DNA from: Nothopassalora personata
Lineage: Eukaryota > Ascomycota > Dothideomycetes > Mycosphaerellales > Mycosphaerellaceae
Length of the DNA stretch: 64,000 nucleotides
Reading direction: 5' to 3'
Assembly (NCBI GenBank): GCA_033816765.1
Contig: CM066288.1
Coordinates: 1,488,001-1,552,000 of the forward strand
Shown here: one piece after another, positions 11,700-23,067 of the stretch
How positions within the stretch are numbered: position 1 is the first letter of the stretch
Layout: the number at the start of each line of letters is the position of its first letter
Translations under genes and position numbers: made by a program
Notes under the pieces: generated by a model
What the model was told of the DNA's origin: nothing
Databases searched by the model: none
What the model saw: only the letters and a program-made list of their open reading frames with translations

Positions 11700-14600
11700 G
11701 CCTTAGTAGGACCTAAGCTACGACTTTGAAGCATATACACCTTGTTTTATTACATTTAATTCATTATAGATTTATACTAAGAGAAAGGAGAAGAGAAGGG
11801 AACTAAAATCCCAATTCTTAGGAGAGATAACTAGAAGAGATAGTTTAACCTTTAGAGATATAAGATAGAGAGCCAGTTAGCATTCTTTACAATTGATAAC
11901 CTGTTAGAAGTGTTATTTAACAACATTAAGGGCAAGAACCTAAAACTCTAGGAAGAGACTAAGATTAAAGAGATTCTTAATGCACTAATATAGACAAAAC
12001 AAAATGCAGCTTGCTACTTTAGTATCCTAAGTAGGATTATAGAAGAAGATGAATTTAAGCTTAAGGGCTCTTGCGAATCTAGAAAAGCTACTAAGATATA
12101 GGTGTATCTCTAGAATAAGTATAGCTAGGTGTTACTAACCTATATATATAAGCTTACAAAACAGTTTGGGAACTTTAAGATAAGTGAAGAGTTCACTATT
12201 AGATCTGCATAGGCACACCTAGTGTCTCTTAGAAGGAGGATTGCTAATATTAACCTAGAGGGCTAGTACTATAGGAAAGCTAATATAAGAATAACCTAGC
12301 TTTTAAGCTTACTGCTACCTAACTACTATATAGCTAGGGATACTATTATAGCTTAGCTAAAGATAGATTATAAAAGGACCTTAAAGATCCTTAAGGCTTA
12401 AGAGGCTAGATTAAATCCCTCTAAGGCTAAGTATAGTATAGTAGCTACCTAGGTTAGGCCCTTAGGTTAGGTAAGATTACTTTCCTGCCTTCTCTATAAG
12501 AAGAACTATCTTATTAAGGACTACCCTAGTCTCTCTAAGGCAAAGAAGGTCCTTAAATCTCATTCCTAAGCACTATCCTCCTAGAATGCAATACATGTTA
12601 AGAAGAGAAGATCTCTACTACTATCTTTAAGAAGAACACTAAGAGAGAAGTCCTCTATAGAGGAACTTAAGAAAATAGTAAAGAAACTTAGCTCTAACAT
12701 ACTGTTACTCTAGAAGAACTAGGCCTAGTCTCCTTCCTCTAAAACAAGGAAGACTAGGAAAGGTTTCTCTACCTAAGAGCTACCTAACTTATACAACTCA
12801 TCCTAGAAGACAATGTCTAATAATAATGAGTATAATAAAGTGGCTTACTTAACTATAGAAGTCTAAGGCAAGTTCCCCTTATTAGAGTAGTTACTTAATT
12901 CTTGTGCTTTATTCTATATAACTAACTAGAACTGCCTCTTTAGATCTATAACTCCCTTAATAAAGAAGAAATGGATCAAAGTAGGAGGTAGGCATTTGTT
13001 AGCCACTTATATTAGGACTATAGAGATAAGTAGGAGATCTAGTAGGAAAGTTGTTTTAGAAGATGTTCTACTTATACCTAAGCTAGGGGTAAACCTAGTT
13101 TCTTAGAACTAGTTTAGTAAGCAGTTTAGTGTCTAACCTCCTTTATTTTCTCTTATATCCCCCTCTAGCTAAACTGTTGTCTAGACAAGGCTTCTTAGGG
13201 GGGTTCTATTTATTAATGAGATTTCTCCTCTACTATAAGAAAGGGCATATTACTTATTATGTGCACTACTAATAGAGAATGCCTTTATAACTACTAAATT
13301 AGAGACTAACCTAAAACAGTAGGAGCTTTAGCATAGAAGATTTGCACACTTTAGGAAGAACTTGCTCTAGAATCTTCACAAGGTAATAGACTTAAAAGAA
13401 CCTATTCCTATTCCTAGGGATAGCTTCCACTAGTATAGAGTGTGTTTAATAGTAAAGATGAAGAAGTACAAAGGCAAAGTTACTAAGAGAAGACCTAAAA
13501 GACTTGCCCTTATATCTATTAATATATATAGTCTACTACTAACATTAGGGCTAGGGTTCAAATACTAGCTTAAGATTATTAATAACTTCTCCAGAAAAAC
13601 GTGGACCTATCCTCTTAAGAAAAGAGAAGATGCTCTAGTTGCTCTCTAGAACTAGAAGATTAAGGTAGAGAGGAAATCATTAGTATAGTTAAAAGCAGTT
13701 AGGCTTAATAATGTAAGGGAACTTATTGCATTAGTTAAGTAGTAGGAGAAGGATTTAGGAATTAGGCTAGAGTATACTAAGGCATACAACTCGCTCTAAA
13801 ATGGACTAGTTAAAAGGTTAATACAAACCTTAGAAGACTCTATAAGGGCAATGCTTAAAGAGGCTAAGATGCTAATTGAATTCTAGCCTAAAGTACTAGA
13901 AGCCTAAACCTACATAAGGAACAAACTATTAAATAGTCTAGACTATAATAGGTTCAAGGTTTCACTAGATAAAGCCTTTAATAGTATTAAGCCAACTATT
14001 AACCATTTAAAGGTTTAGGGATACAAAGCTATTATCTACATAGATACAAGATCCTAGCCTTAATGGGCAAGAAGTAATAAACTAATAAACAGAGGCAAAG
14101 AAGTAGTGTTTATTAGATACGTTAAAAACACAGCTAAGGCCTAGCTCTTTTAGGAACTAGACATAAAAGCTGTGAAACAACACACATATGTAGACTTCTT
14201 TAAGGACTAACCTAGAGGTAATATAGATCTCAATGTTACAAAATTAAATCTATTAAGCAATGCACTAGCTAGGAGACCCTTAGGGAGGCTAAGGAAGGAC
14301 ATATCCTTAGAGCAACCTGTTTACCATTTAATTATTCAGTAGAGCAGCCTAGTAATAGCCCAGCTAAGAAAGCTGTTTATGTAACTTCCCCAGCCTCTAA
14401 AGAATATAGGGGAATTTCAGAAAATCGATAAGCCAATTAAGATAAGCTTACTAGATCTCTAGGAAAAGAATGTTACTAGGACATAAGTAACTACTCTTAG
14501 ATCATCCCTTAGTAAGAGGAGGGCTAACTATAATGTTAAGAGCTATAAATAGAAATAGAAAGCCCTAAGATCTATAGTCCCTATACCTAAACTAGCTACT

Positions 14601-15564
14601 AAAGTAGGAGAAGTAATAGACCTCTTAGAGAACCTTGCTACTTACTACTAAGCTTTCTTTATAGCTATGCAATTAGTAGATAATTTAGTACTATAGGATA
14701 GTGAATTCCTAGAAGAAGTTAAGGAGATAGCCTTTATAGCAACTATAGAAGTCATTGTATACAAGCAAGAGATTCCAATTCTAAAGTCCTATAAGGATGC
14801 TATAAATAATAAGAAATAGGGACACCTTTAGAAGGAAGCAATCTAGAAGGAGCTAGATGCTCTATAGAGTAACAACACCTAGGAAAATGCTATTCTACTA
14901 AAAGGAGCAAACTTAGTTACGTTAAGATAGGTCTTTAATGTTAAAAGAAGCATTAGTAGAGCCATTAAAAAGTTCAAGGCTAGGCTAGTTATAAGGGGCT
15001 TTTTATAGAAGTTTAGTATTAACTTTATAGAGACATTTGCGCCTACAGTTAGATAGGACACCCTTAGGGTGTTTATAGCTATTGTGTATAAGAAGGATCT
15101 CTATCTTTACTAAGTGGATGTAAACAATGCGTTTATAGAAAGTACCCTCTATAAAGACATCTTTATATTACTACTACTAGGAGTTAAGCTTCCACTAAAC
15201 ATAGTGTTTAAGATCCTTAAAAGCTTATATAGACTTAAGCAAGCAGCTAGAGATTGGAATTAACTCTATGTGTTAAAGCTTAGAGAGATTAGATTTACAT
15301 AGTTAGAGGTAGATCTATGCCTACTCATTTATAAGGAAAAAGAGATTATGATTCTTACATATGTAGATAACATTCTAATTGCTGCACTAAAGTTAATAGA
15401 TGTTCTCTAGTTTAAAAGAGAACTTAGTAAAGTCTTTAAGATTAAAGATCTTAGTGAACCTAAAAAGATCCTTAGCATAAGAGTTACAAGGGACAGGAGG
15501 AGAGGAATCCTAAAACTTAACTAGGGACACTTTATTAGGGACAACCTTATTAAGATAGGGATAA
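11700..15564 (+). pseudogene. Copia-1 gag-pol relic (gag, integrase, RT)
   Basis: The frame, read through TAG/TAA, shows an eroded zinc knuckle near 12.5 kb, the integrase GAG-preintegrase and core around 13.3-14.0 kb, and the RT at 14.9-15.56 kb with QVDVNNAF and YVDN (YVDD eroded by G-to-A) motifs. The RNase H continues after E at 22348-22820, including a 'KKQKSIATSIIEAKYIA' segment. Dozens of in-frame stops make it non-functional. Confidence 0.88.
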
Positions 15565-15726
15565 TGTAAGGGGCGGGCCCCTATTTCTTAGTATAGGCTA
15601 CGCCTATGCGTTCGGATTACTTTCCAACACCTTTTCTTCGGACAGCGTATAACTTCCCCTTTCTTCTATATCGAACTTATTATAAACTTTATAGAACTTT
15701 AGTGTATACGTCGTTTACCCGTGACA
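15565..15726 (+). repeat. E 5' LTR (162 bp)
   Basis: Starts TGTAAGGGGCGGGCC and ends CCCGTGACA. It pairs with 22186-22347. ATCGAACTTA at 15670-15679 would be the start of R if E self-primes. Confidence 0.95.
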
Positions 15727-15727
15727 T

Positions 15728-15737
15728 TAAGTTCGAT
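15728..15737 (+). other. E putative self-priming primer-binding site
   Basis: TAAGTTCGAT is the exact reverse complement of ATCGAACTTA at 15670-15679 in the adjoining LTR. It lies one base inside the LTR end, the same spacing as in element G. There is no TGG-type tRNA site. Confidence 0.65.
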
Positions 15738-15869
15738 CTATTCGAATTAGCTAGGTACCTACTATTAAAGAGACGGGATACGTAATAACGTCGCCGGGTA
15801 GCGAGAACCCCGGGACTAGTACCCCGAATAAAAACTTCTAACTTATGCTATAGTAACTGTACTAGCAAT

Positions 15870-17035
15870 AGGAAGAGATGTAAGCCGAGTTAATTGTAAC
15901 GCGCGCCGCTTTAAAAGAATCGGAAGACGCTCGACGTTAGTTAACACCTATAGTCTCGCTACTAGTTTATAACGAGACGACTACTAGTGACCTAATGAGA
16001 CAGCTACTATAGACGCTAAACGCCGCCGCGCCCTCGCCGCGCACCGGAGAAGAACCGTCGGGTCCTAGAGGTTAGAACCCCCCTTCCTAGGACGGTAAGG
16101 TAGAGACATTCCGCGATTACTTCTTAAGGCTAAAGAGCTCTTTTAGGGTGCGATCCGCCCTAAAACCGACGCTCTCTAAGGAGTATTACTAGGACGCGAT
16201 TAACGACACCTTACTAGCGAGAGAGCGTACTAGGATGCGGCACTTCTAGGACAAGGGAGACGGCGAACTTAGGAAGGACCCCGTTGCTTTCTTTACGTAA
16301 CTCGAGAAAGTCTTTAGTAATAGTAACGAGCGCGCTAAGGCCCTAGAGTAGCTCACTAAGATTAAATATGCGAACGGTTAACCTTAGTACGATTACTAGA
16401 TAAAATTCGACGGACTCCTACTAAGCGCCGGCGGAGAGAACTAGAGCGACGACGCGAAGATTAGTTACTTACGTAACACCTTCTCGAACCCCGTTCGGAT
16501 GTACACGGCGGCTATGCTAAAGAAGGAGGACTACTACGAGTTTACGGGGGAGGTCGAACGGATTATAACTAACCTCGAGGACACGGACCAGTTTAAAATA
16601 GCCTATAAGAGGTAGAAGGACAACAATAAGGACTCTAGTACGACCGCTATAGTTACTACCCGTTCTTTTACGAGAGCGGCTAGTAGCTAGGTTAATGCCG
16701 ATAGTAATACTATTATAGCACTAACCCGGATAAGCGGAGGCCGCTCTAGAAGTCGTAGAGATCGGAAGGAGGACAAAGGGAGGTAGAGAGTAAAATAGGT
16801 AGATACCGCGGAGAGGGATCGTAGGCGCTAAGAATAGCTCTATTTCCGCTATAGAGCGAGCGGACATCGAGTAAAGGAATGCCCGTACGCCGTAGTAGTT
16901 AATCCTACTAGGATTAATGCGGCCTCGGTCGCGCCGATTCTAGAGGACGACGGATTTAAGTCGGGTCCCGAAGAGATAGGAAAAGACTAGCTCCTAGTCG
17001 AAAGCTAGAACTAGGAGATAAAGAAGCACTAGTAA
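15870..17035 (+). pseudogene. E gag relic
   Basis: A retrotransposon capsid frame with TAG stops, ending in a zinc knuckle near 16.85 kb read as LYFRYRASGHRVKECPY. The first two knuckle cysteines have become Tyr, while His and the last Cys survive. It is followed by acidic residues and a stop near 17.03 kb. Confidence 0.8.
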
Positions 17036-17079
17036 AGGGGTAGAACGTAGTTAAGAGTTCTATAAATAGGAATCTTATA

Positions 17080-20000
17080 TATACCGACGTACTCCTAAAC
17101 GAAAGTTACGGAACGTTTACCCTTATCGATAAAGGATGCATATACTACGCTATAATTAACGGAGACCTAGCGAAAGGCCTCGGTCTCACGTATGTTAGTA
17201 ACGAGAGCCGTAAGGCTATAGGGTTTACGAAGGCGATGCGGAACTCGATCGAAGGAGTAGTCGCCTTCCGTATAGAAACTGCCGGGATCTACTAGGTAGT
17301 TTATGCTTACGTCGTGCCTAATCTAGACTTTCCTATAATTCTAGGGAACCCGTAGAAGGCGTATAACTAGATCCGGACTACGCCTAGAAAGCGCCGGTAC
17401 TACTATAGCTTAGTAAAGAAATAGGTACCCGAAGGACGCAACTACTAAGAACACGAATCGGGTAAGCGTTTCGCTACGATTACCGCGGTAACCGTAGAAG
17501 ATATTAAGAAAGCCCTTAGTAAGAAGGAGCCGCCTACGCGAGAGGAACTTAAGAAGGGCTTGCCTCTAGAACTTTAGGATATATTACCGCTGTTTTCTAC
17601 TAGGGAAGCTAATAAACTAGCTCCGTACCGCGGCGACCTTAACTATAAGATCGAGATACGGACGAAAGCCGACGGAAGCCCGGAACCATTACCCTAGGGA
17701 CCGCTCTATAGCATGTCTAAAGACGAGCTACTTATCCTCCGGAAGTTACTAACGGAACTGTAGCGTAAGGGTTATATTCGCCCTTCTACCTTAGAAGCGG
17801 CGGCTCCCGTCTTGTTCGTAAGGAAGTCCGGGGGAGGACTTAGGTTCTACTATAATTATAGAGCATTGAACTCGATCACTAAGTAGGACCGTTATCCGCT
17901 ACTATTAATCCCGGAAACCATTCGGAATTTAACGGGCGCTAGATAGATTACGAAGGTTAACGTTATTACCGCATTCTACTACCTTCGGATAGCTCGAGGC
18001 GAAGAGTATAAGACGGCTTTTCGAACTAGATTCGGTCTTTAGGAGTGGCTAGTATGTCCGTTCGGTTTATCCGGGGCCCCTATAACATTCTAGCGGTACA
18101 TTAACAGTTTGTTACGGGACTACCTAGACGACTTTGCCTCGGCCTACGCTAACGACGTCGTTATTTACTCCGACGGAACAAAAAAGGACTATTTCAAGAA
18201 GGTTCGTATCATACTCTAGAAGCTTTAGGACGGAGGCCTTTTCCTAGATCTAGGGAAGTATAAGTTCGTATAGAAGAAGGTTAAGTACCTCGGGTTTATT
18301 ATACACGCCGACGGGATAGGAGTAGGACCCGACCCCGAGAAGGTAGCAGCAGTAAAGGACTAGAAGGCACTAGTTACCTAGAAGGAAGTGCGGCGTTTCT
18401 TAGGCTTGGCGAACTACTACCGGATGTTTATTCTAAACTATTCGAAGCTCGCCGAGCCCTTAACGTCGCTAACCGGTAAGAATAAGGTATTTTCCTAGGG
18501 AGATCGTTAGGCTAATGCGTTTAAGTCCCTAAAGGATAAGTACTATAAAGTACTAGTTTTAGCCTACTAGAACCTGGAGCTCCCTACCTTTTTAGAGACG
18601 GACTATAGCGGCTTTACGCTTAGAGGCGCCCTCCTATAAGAAAAGGACGGAGTCGTAAAACTAGTAGGATTCTACTCGAAGAAGCTTAATAAGGCTAAGA
18701 TTAACTACGACATTTACGATAAGGAGATACTTGCGGTAGTGTCCTATCTTAAGGAATAGGCTCCCGAGTTAAAAACATGTAGGCCCTTTATAATCTAGAC
18801 GGACTATAAGAACCTAGAATACTTTATAATGAAGAGACAGCTTTCCGAACGGCAGATCCGGTAGGTTAAGGAAGTTGCAAAATTCCAGTTTTTACTAGTG
18901 TATAGGCCGGGCACCGAGGCGATTGTACCGGACGCCCTTTCTCGAAGGGAGTAGGACACACTTAGGTAGGACGATAAGTTATTACGGTATCGTAGGTTTC
19001 TTAAACCGGACATCGTGAAGAATTAGCCGGGCTCGAGGGTAGTAGACGTTAGCTCGACTATAAAGGTTTCGTTAGTACAAATCTTAGCTACGTAGTTCGA
19101 AGGACTATCCGCTATAGAAGAGGCGGATTTACCGGGCGCACTATAGGGACCCTTCTAAGACTAGGAGCTAAACGACCTCTAGGAAAGAACTATTGAGAAG
19201 GATAGCACGTTCTAAGCGGTACACCGCGCGATTAAGGTAGGAGCGCGTTCACTTCCTAGCGAGGTAAAACTCAAGGTGTAAGTAGGTAACTGTAGCATCG
19301 ACCGTAACGGGTATCTTCGCTACCGCGGTAGGATTTAGGTGCCTAGAGCTCCTAGTTCTACGGAGTCCGACTATAAGGAGGCGGATACAGCGATTCTATA
19401 GAACGACACCCTTCGAACTAAGCTAATCCAATCCGTACACGATTCACCGGTATACGGCTACCCTAGCCGGGACTCTATAGCATCGATACTAAGTCGTAAC
19501 TTCTACTAGCCCCTATAGTCTAAGCACGTAAGGCAGTTCTTAAGGAACTATAACTACTACGGTAGGAATAAGGTGTAGAGAGAATAAAAACACGGCCTCC
19601 TACAACCCTTACCGGTCCCCGACCGATTCTTCTAGGAGATCTCGATAGATTTTATAACGGACATGCCCGAGTCGTAAGGGAACACTTACCTCTAGGTAAT
19701 TAAGGATCGACTAAGCAAGACCGTCGTTTTAGAAGCGATGCCTACTATAAAAGCCGAGGACTACGCTAAAAGGTTCTTAGACTACTAGGTAAGATACTAC
19801 GGCCTCCCTTAAGCTATTACAAGTAACCGGGATACTAACTGGACGAGTACCTTCTAGAGAACCTTCTATCGTTTAACCGGTGTAAAATAGAGGCTTAGCT
19901 CCGCCTACTACCCATAAACCGACGGAGGCCCGGAACGGTTAAACTAGGAAGTCTAGGCTTACCTTCGTAACTACATTAACTATAAGCAGTCCGACTAGAA

Positions 20001-20730
20001 ACGCTAGCTCCCTACGGCGCAACTTGCTCTAAACGCGCGGTATTACGCTAGGCTAGAAATAAGCCCCTTCTTCGCGGTATACGGATACGAGGTACCATTA
20101 CCTATTTAGTTATAACCGGATCTAGAGACCTCTTAGTTAGACGCCGCGCAACGGGCAACGCTATTCGTAGAAAGGATGCAAAAGATTACGGACCTATATT
20201 AGGCGAGCATAGCGGAAGCCGCCTAAAAATAGGAGGACTACGCTAACCGGGATAGGAAGCCCGCACTAATCTATCGTATAGGCGATAAAGTTTAGCTAGA
20301 TCTACGTAACTATATCACTATACGACTAAAGAAGAGCCTCGACTATAGACACGCGAAGTATACGGTAGTAGAAGTGATCTTACCGTTATCTATACGCTTA
20401 TCTAGGATCCCCGACGGGATCTACCTAGTCTTCTATCCTAACTTACTACGACCTGTAAGCTAAGACCCCTTACCTAGATAGGAGATCGATGATAAATAGC
20501 CGGACCCTATTATAATTGAGTCTCACGAAGAGTGGTAGGTAGAAGAGATCCTTTACGCTAGAACTAAGGTTAGAGGTAGAGGCCGAGTACGCGAAGTTCT
20601 AGTAAAATGGACCGGATACTATAAGTCTACATAGGAACTATTAGGGTACCTCGCGGACACAGTAGCCGCGGATAACTTCGAGAGGAGATATAGTAACCTA
20701 ATAACGCATAACGGACCGAAGGAGGCATAG
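17080..20730 (+). pseudogene. E pol relic: protease, RT, RNase H, integrase, chromodomain
   Basis: The protease active site reads LIDKG near 17.13 kb. RT runs about 17.7-18.3 kb with CPFGLSGAP and the YLDD-box eroded to YAND. RNase H lies at 18.5-18.95 kb and ends in PDALSRRE. The integrase core is at 19.6-20.0 kb with DRDTNW-like (NRDTNW) and PQTDGGPERLNQ motifs. A chromodomain lies near 20.53-20.7 kb ('VEEILYART', then 'REVLVK-TGY', then 'LADTVAADNFE'). The chromodomain places E in the chromoviruses. TAG codons fall mainly at Trp and Gln positions. Confidence 0.92.
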
Positions 20731-20739
20731 GATACGAAT

Positions 20740-22185
20740 AGAAGGGGGAGAAAGCAAAAAGGTAAGGATTACTAGGGATTTAGCGTAGATATAGGCGTTT
20801 AGGAAAAGGTAGGCGTTCTTTTAGGTTAGGGAGTCTTTTTAGGAGATAGAGAGAAGTGAGAAGGTATAGGTAAGTTTAAGAGCGTTTCATTTTAGCGGCG
20901 TCTACCGTAAAAGTAGCGGAGTCCGATCCCTTTCGAGATAACTACATACTATAATAGCCCGGTCGCGGCCCGCGCGAAAGACGAGGGTGCCCGGAGGCTA
21001 GTTAGTAGAGGCTAAGGCCTAACGCACGCGGCGCTAGCCTAGCTAGAGGTCGCGTAGGGCGCCCCCGGGACTAAGAGGTCGGTTAGCGATAGTTTTATAA
21101 CGGGGCCCGTAGTACATACGTCTACCTAAAGGTAAGCTAAGCATTAGCTATAGTGCCTATAACCTTAGCGGCGACCGTACTAAAAGAATCGGTAAGCGCG
21201 TATAAAGAGGCGGAGGCCGTAGAAACTTACCGGGAGAGCATACTAGTACGCTAGAGAGGCTTTAAAGCCTTCTAGGCTTTAAGGACGGCGCGGAGCTTAG
21301 TACGGGCGTCGTCGCTAAAAGACCGTTAGCCGGTAGAAAAGTAGCGGAGGACGCTAGGGAGAATGCTTACGCGCGGTTCTAGTTAGTAGCGCGGGTCCAC
21401 TTAGTATAGGCGGCGTAGGCGAGCTCCGGCCTAAAACGCGCGGTTAGCGATAATTTTCCTTCGCGGTCCGCGCGGTATATATATGTCCTTGCAATACTTA
21501 CGATTAGTGTTATAGGCCTAGTAGGCGCGCGCGGTTACGCCCTAACGATAATTAGCGGACCCCGATAAGAATGGGACGAGGACCGGTACTTATATACTAG
21601 GAGACGTAGTCTACGCTAGTAGAGGCGTAGGGGACGTAGTAGATGCGGCGTTAGGACATTTTATACTAGGCTCCGGTTAGAATGTTTCGGTCTCCGTAGG
21701 AATTTATTCGGACTCACTTAATAGTATTAATAGGAGATATAGTAGTAGTAGTTTCTATTTATGGTATGCTATTAGTATCTATCGGAACCCGTAGGGAAAA
21801 TGTCGTCTCCCTAAGCGATAGGCATAAGATGCGCGAATATGCCCCTAAGGCTAGAGACGCTTAGCTAGGGGGAGGAGGAGGGGCGACTTACGCGTACGGT
21901 AGGTAATAAGGAAAAGAAAGAAAAGAAAAAAGAGAACGAGAACCTAAAGATATATTCTAGGCTCCTATTATTTACATGTAACAATAGCTATTATCACTTA
22001 ATGGACAATAGTAAACCTTACACTTACCTAGGTAATAATACTTCATCTCGACGTCGGCGGGGCTAGACAATAAGGAAGAGAAGCTCGGGCACTTCCTATT
22101 ACGAGCCTAACGAGAACACCTAGGATAATGGGCTCTAGGGCGGAGCTATGACTAGGGGCGGCGGAGGAGGAAGAAGGGGGGGTAG
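20740..22185 (+). other. E 3' extension, about 1.4 kb, no recognised domain
   Basis: Between the chromodomain and the 3' LTR lies an unusually long stretch. A plus-strand frame near 21.13-21.38 kb is coding-like (Ala, Lys, Glu rich, few stops), and a motif like TTAGCGATA(G/A)TTTT repeats near 21.08 and 21.44 kb. The last 250 bp are purine-rich. No Zn2Cys6-like frame was seen here on either strand. Confidence 0.4.
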
Positions 22186-22347
22186 TGTAAGGGGCGGGCC
22201 CCTGTTTCTTTGCATAGGCTACGCCTGTGCGTTCGGATTGCTTTCCGACACCTTTTCTTTGGACAGCGTGTAACTTCCCCTTTCTTCTATATCGAACTTA
22301 TTATAAACTTCATAGAACTTTAGTGTATACGTCGTTTACCCGTAACA
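22186..22347 (+). repeat. E 3' LTR (162 bp)
   Basis: Same length as the 5' LTR, with scattered transitions. It retains more CpA/TpG than the 5' copy and is followed by the GATAA duplication. Confidence 0.95.
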
Positions 22348-22820
22348 GATAAACTATAAGAAGGTAGTACCTACATACTTACCTATAGACAGCTATAAGG
22401 CTCTTAAACCTTTAAGCTACATAGATAAGAGGTGTAATAAGGCAGAGTACTAGAGTATTAATGGTACATAGATATAGCTAGTAACAATTATAAGGCTAGA
22501 CATTGCTTTTACCCTAGGAAGGATAAGCTCATTTATAAGTGACCTATCCACCTACTACATAAAGGCTTTAAAGAAGATTATAAGATATCTAAGGTTATAT
22601 CCTAATCTTAGCCTTGTCTTCTCTAGGCATAGAGAAGGATGCCTAGTTAGATACTGTAACTCTAATTATGTAATAGATAAAGTAGATAGAGTCTCTATCC
22701 TTAGGTATGTCTTCTTCCTCTATAGGGCACTAGTCTCCTAGATAAGTAAGAAGCAAAAGTCTATAGCAACATCTATAATAGAAGCTAAATACATAGCTAT
22801 AAATGTATATGTAAAGCAAT
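22348..22820 (+). pseudogene. Copia-1 RNase H relic, continuation after E
   Basis: Resumes the Copia-1 frame interrupted at 15564: a Copia RNase H with 'YVFFLYRALVS' and 'SIIEAKYIA' segments. It is cut at 22820 by the Copia-2 LTR. Confidence 0.8.
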
Positions 22821-23067
22821 TGTTAAGTTAAGACCTTATAGGATACGTAGTTAGTAGCGGAGTAGAGTAAGAGATTAATCTTTAACTAGCTAATAGCTAT
22901 AGGGTATGTAGCAATATATTAGGAACTAATGTGTTAATTGTGTTAGATGTCTATCTAAGCTAAAAGGGAGAGAAGGTGTCTTCCGATAAGCTAAGTTATC
23001 GTAGATGCCTTAGGCTATTAGATTATAACCTAACTGTTAGCTCCCCTTAAGATGCTACATCTTAATA
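22821..23067 (-). repeat. Copia-2 3' LTR (247 bp)
   Basis: Ends CTTAATA where its partner ends CTTAACA, a C-to-T change in CpA, consistent with RIP. Confidence 0.9.

Larger units (their letters stand above)
15565..22347 (+). mobile_element. RIPped Ty3/Gypsy chromovirus E, complete with both LTRs
   Basis: 162-bp LTRs lie at 15565-15726 and 22186-22347 and the element is flanked by GATAA on both sides (15560-15564 and 22348-22352). Gag, protease, RT, RNase H, integrase and chromodomain follow in that order on the plus strand. A purine tract (GGAGGAGGAAGAAGGGGGGG) precedes the 3' LTR. Total 6783 bp. A 10-nt sequence one base inside the 5' LTR is the exact complement of a site within the LTR, suggesting self-priming. 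It is younger than Copia-1, into which it inserted. Confidence 0.95.
11073..22820 (+). mobile_element. RIPped Ty1/Copia relic Copia-1, split by element E, 3' end missing
   Basis: It begins with a 247-bp LTR (11073-11319) followed by gag, integrase, RT and RNase H on the plus strand. E is inserted at 15565-22347 with a GATAA duplication; the Copia RNase H resumes at 22348 and stops at 22820, exactly where an LTR of the oppositely oriented Copia-2 begins. Its own last few hundred bases and 3' LTR are absent. The order LTR-gag-IN-RT-RH is diagnostic of Ty1/Copia. Confidence 0.9.

Noticed and set aside
18804..19013. Minus-strand 69-codon frame
   Set aside because: Antisense of the E RNase H relic.
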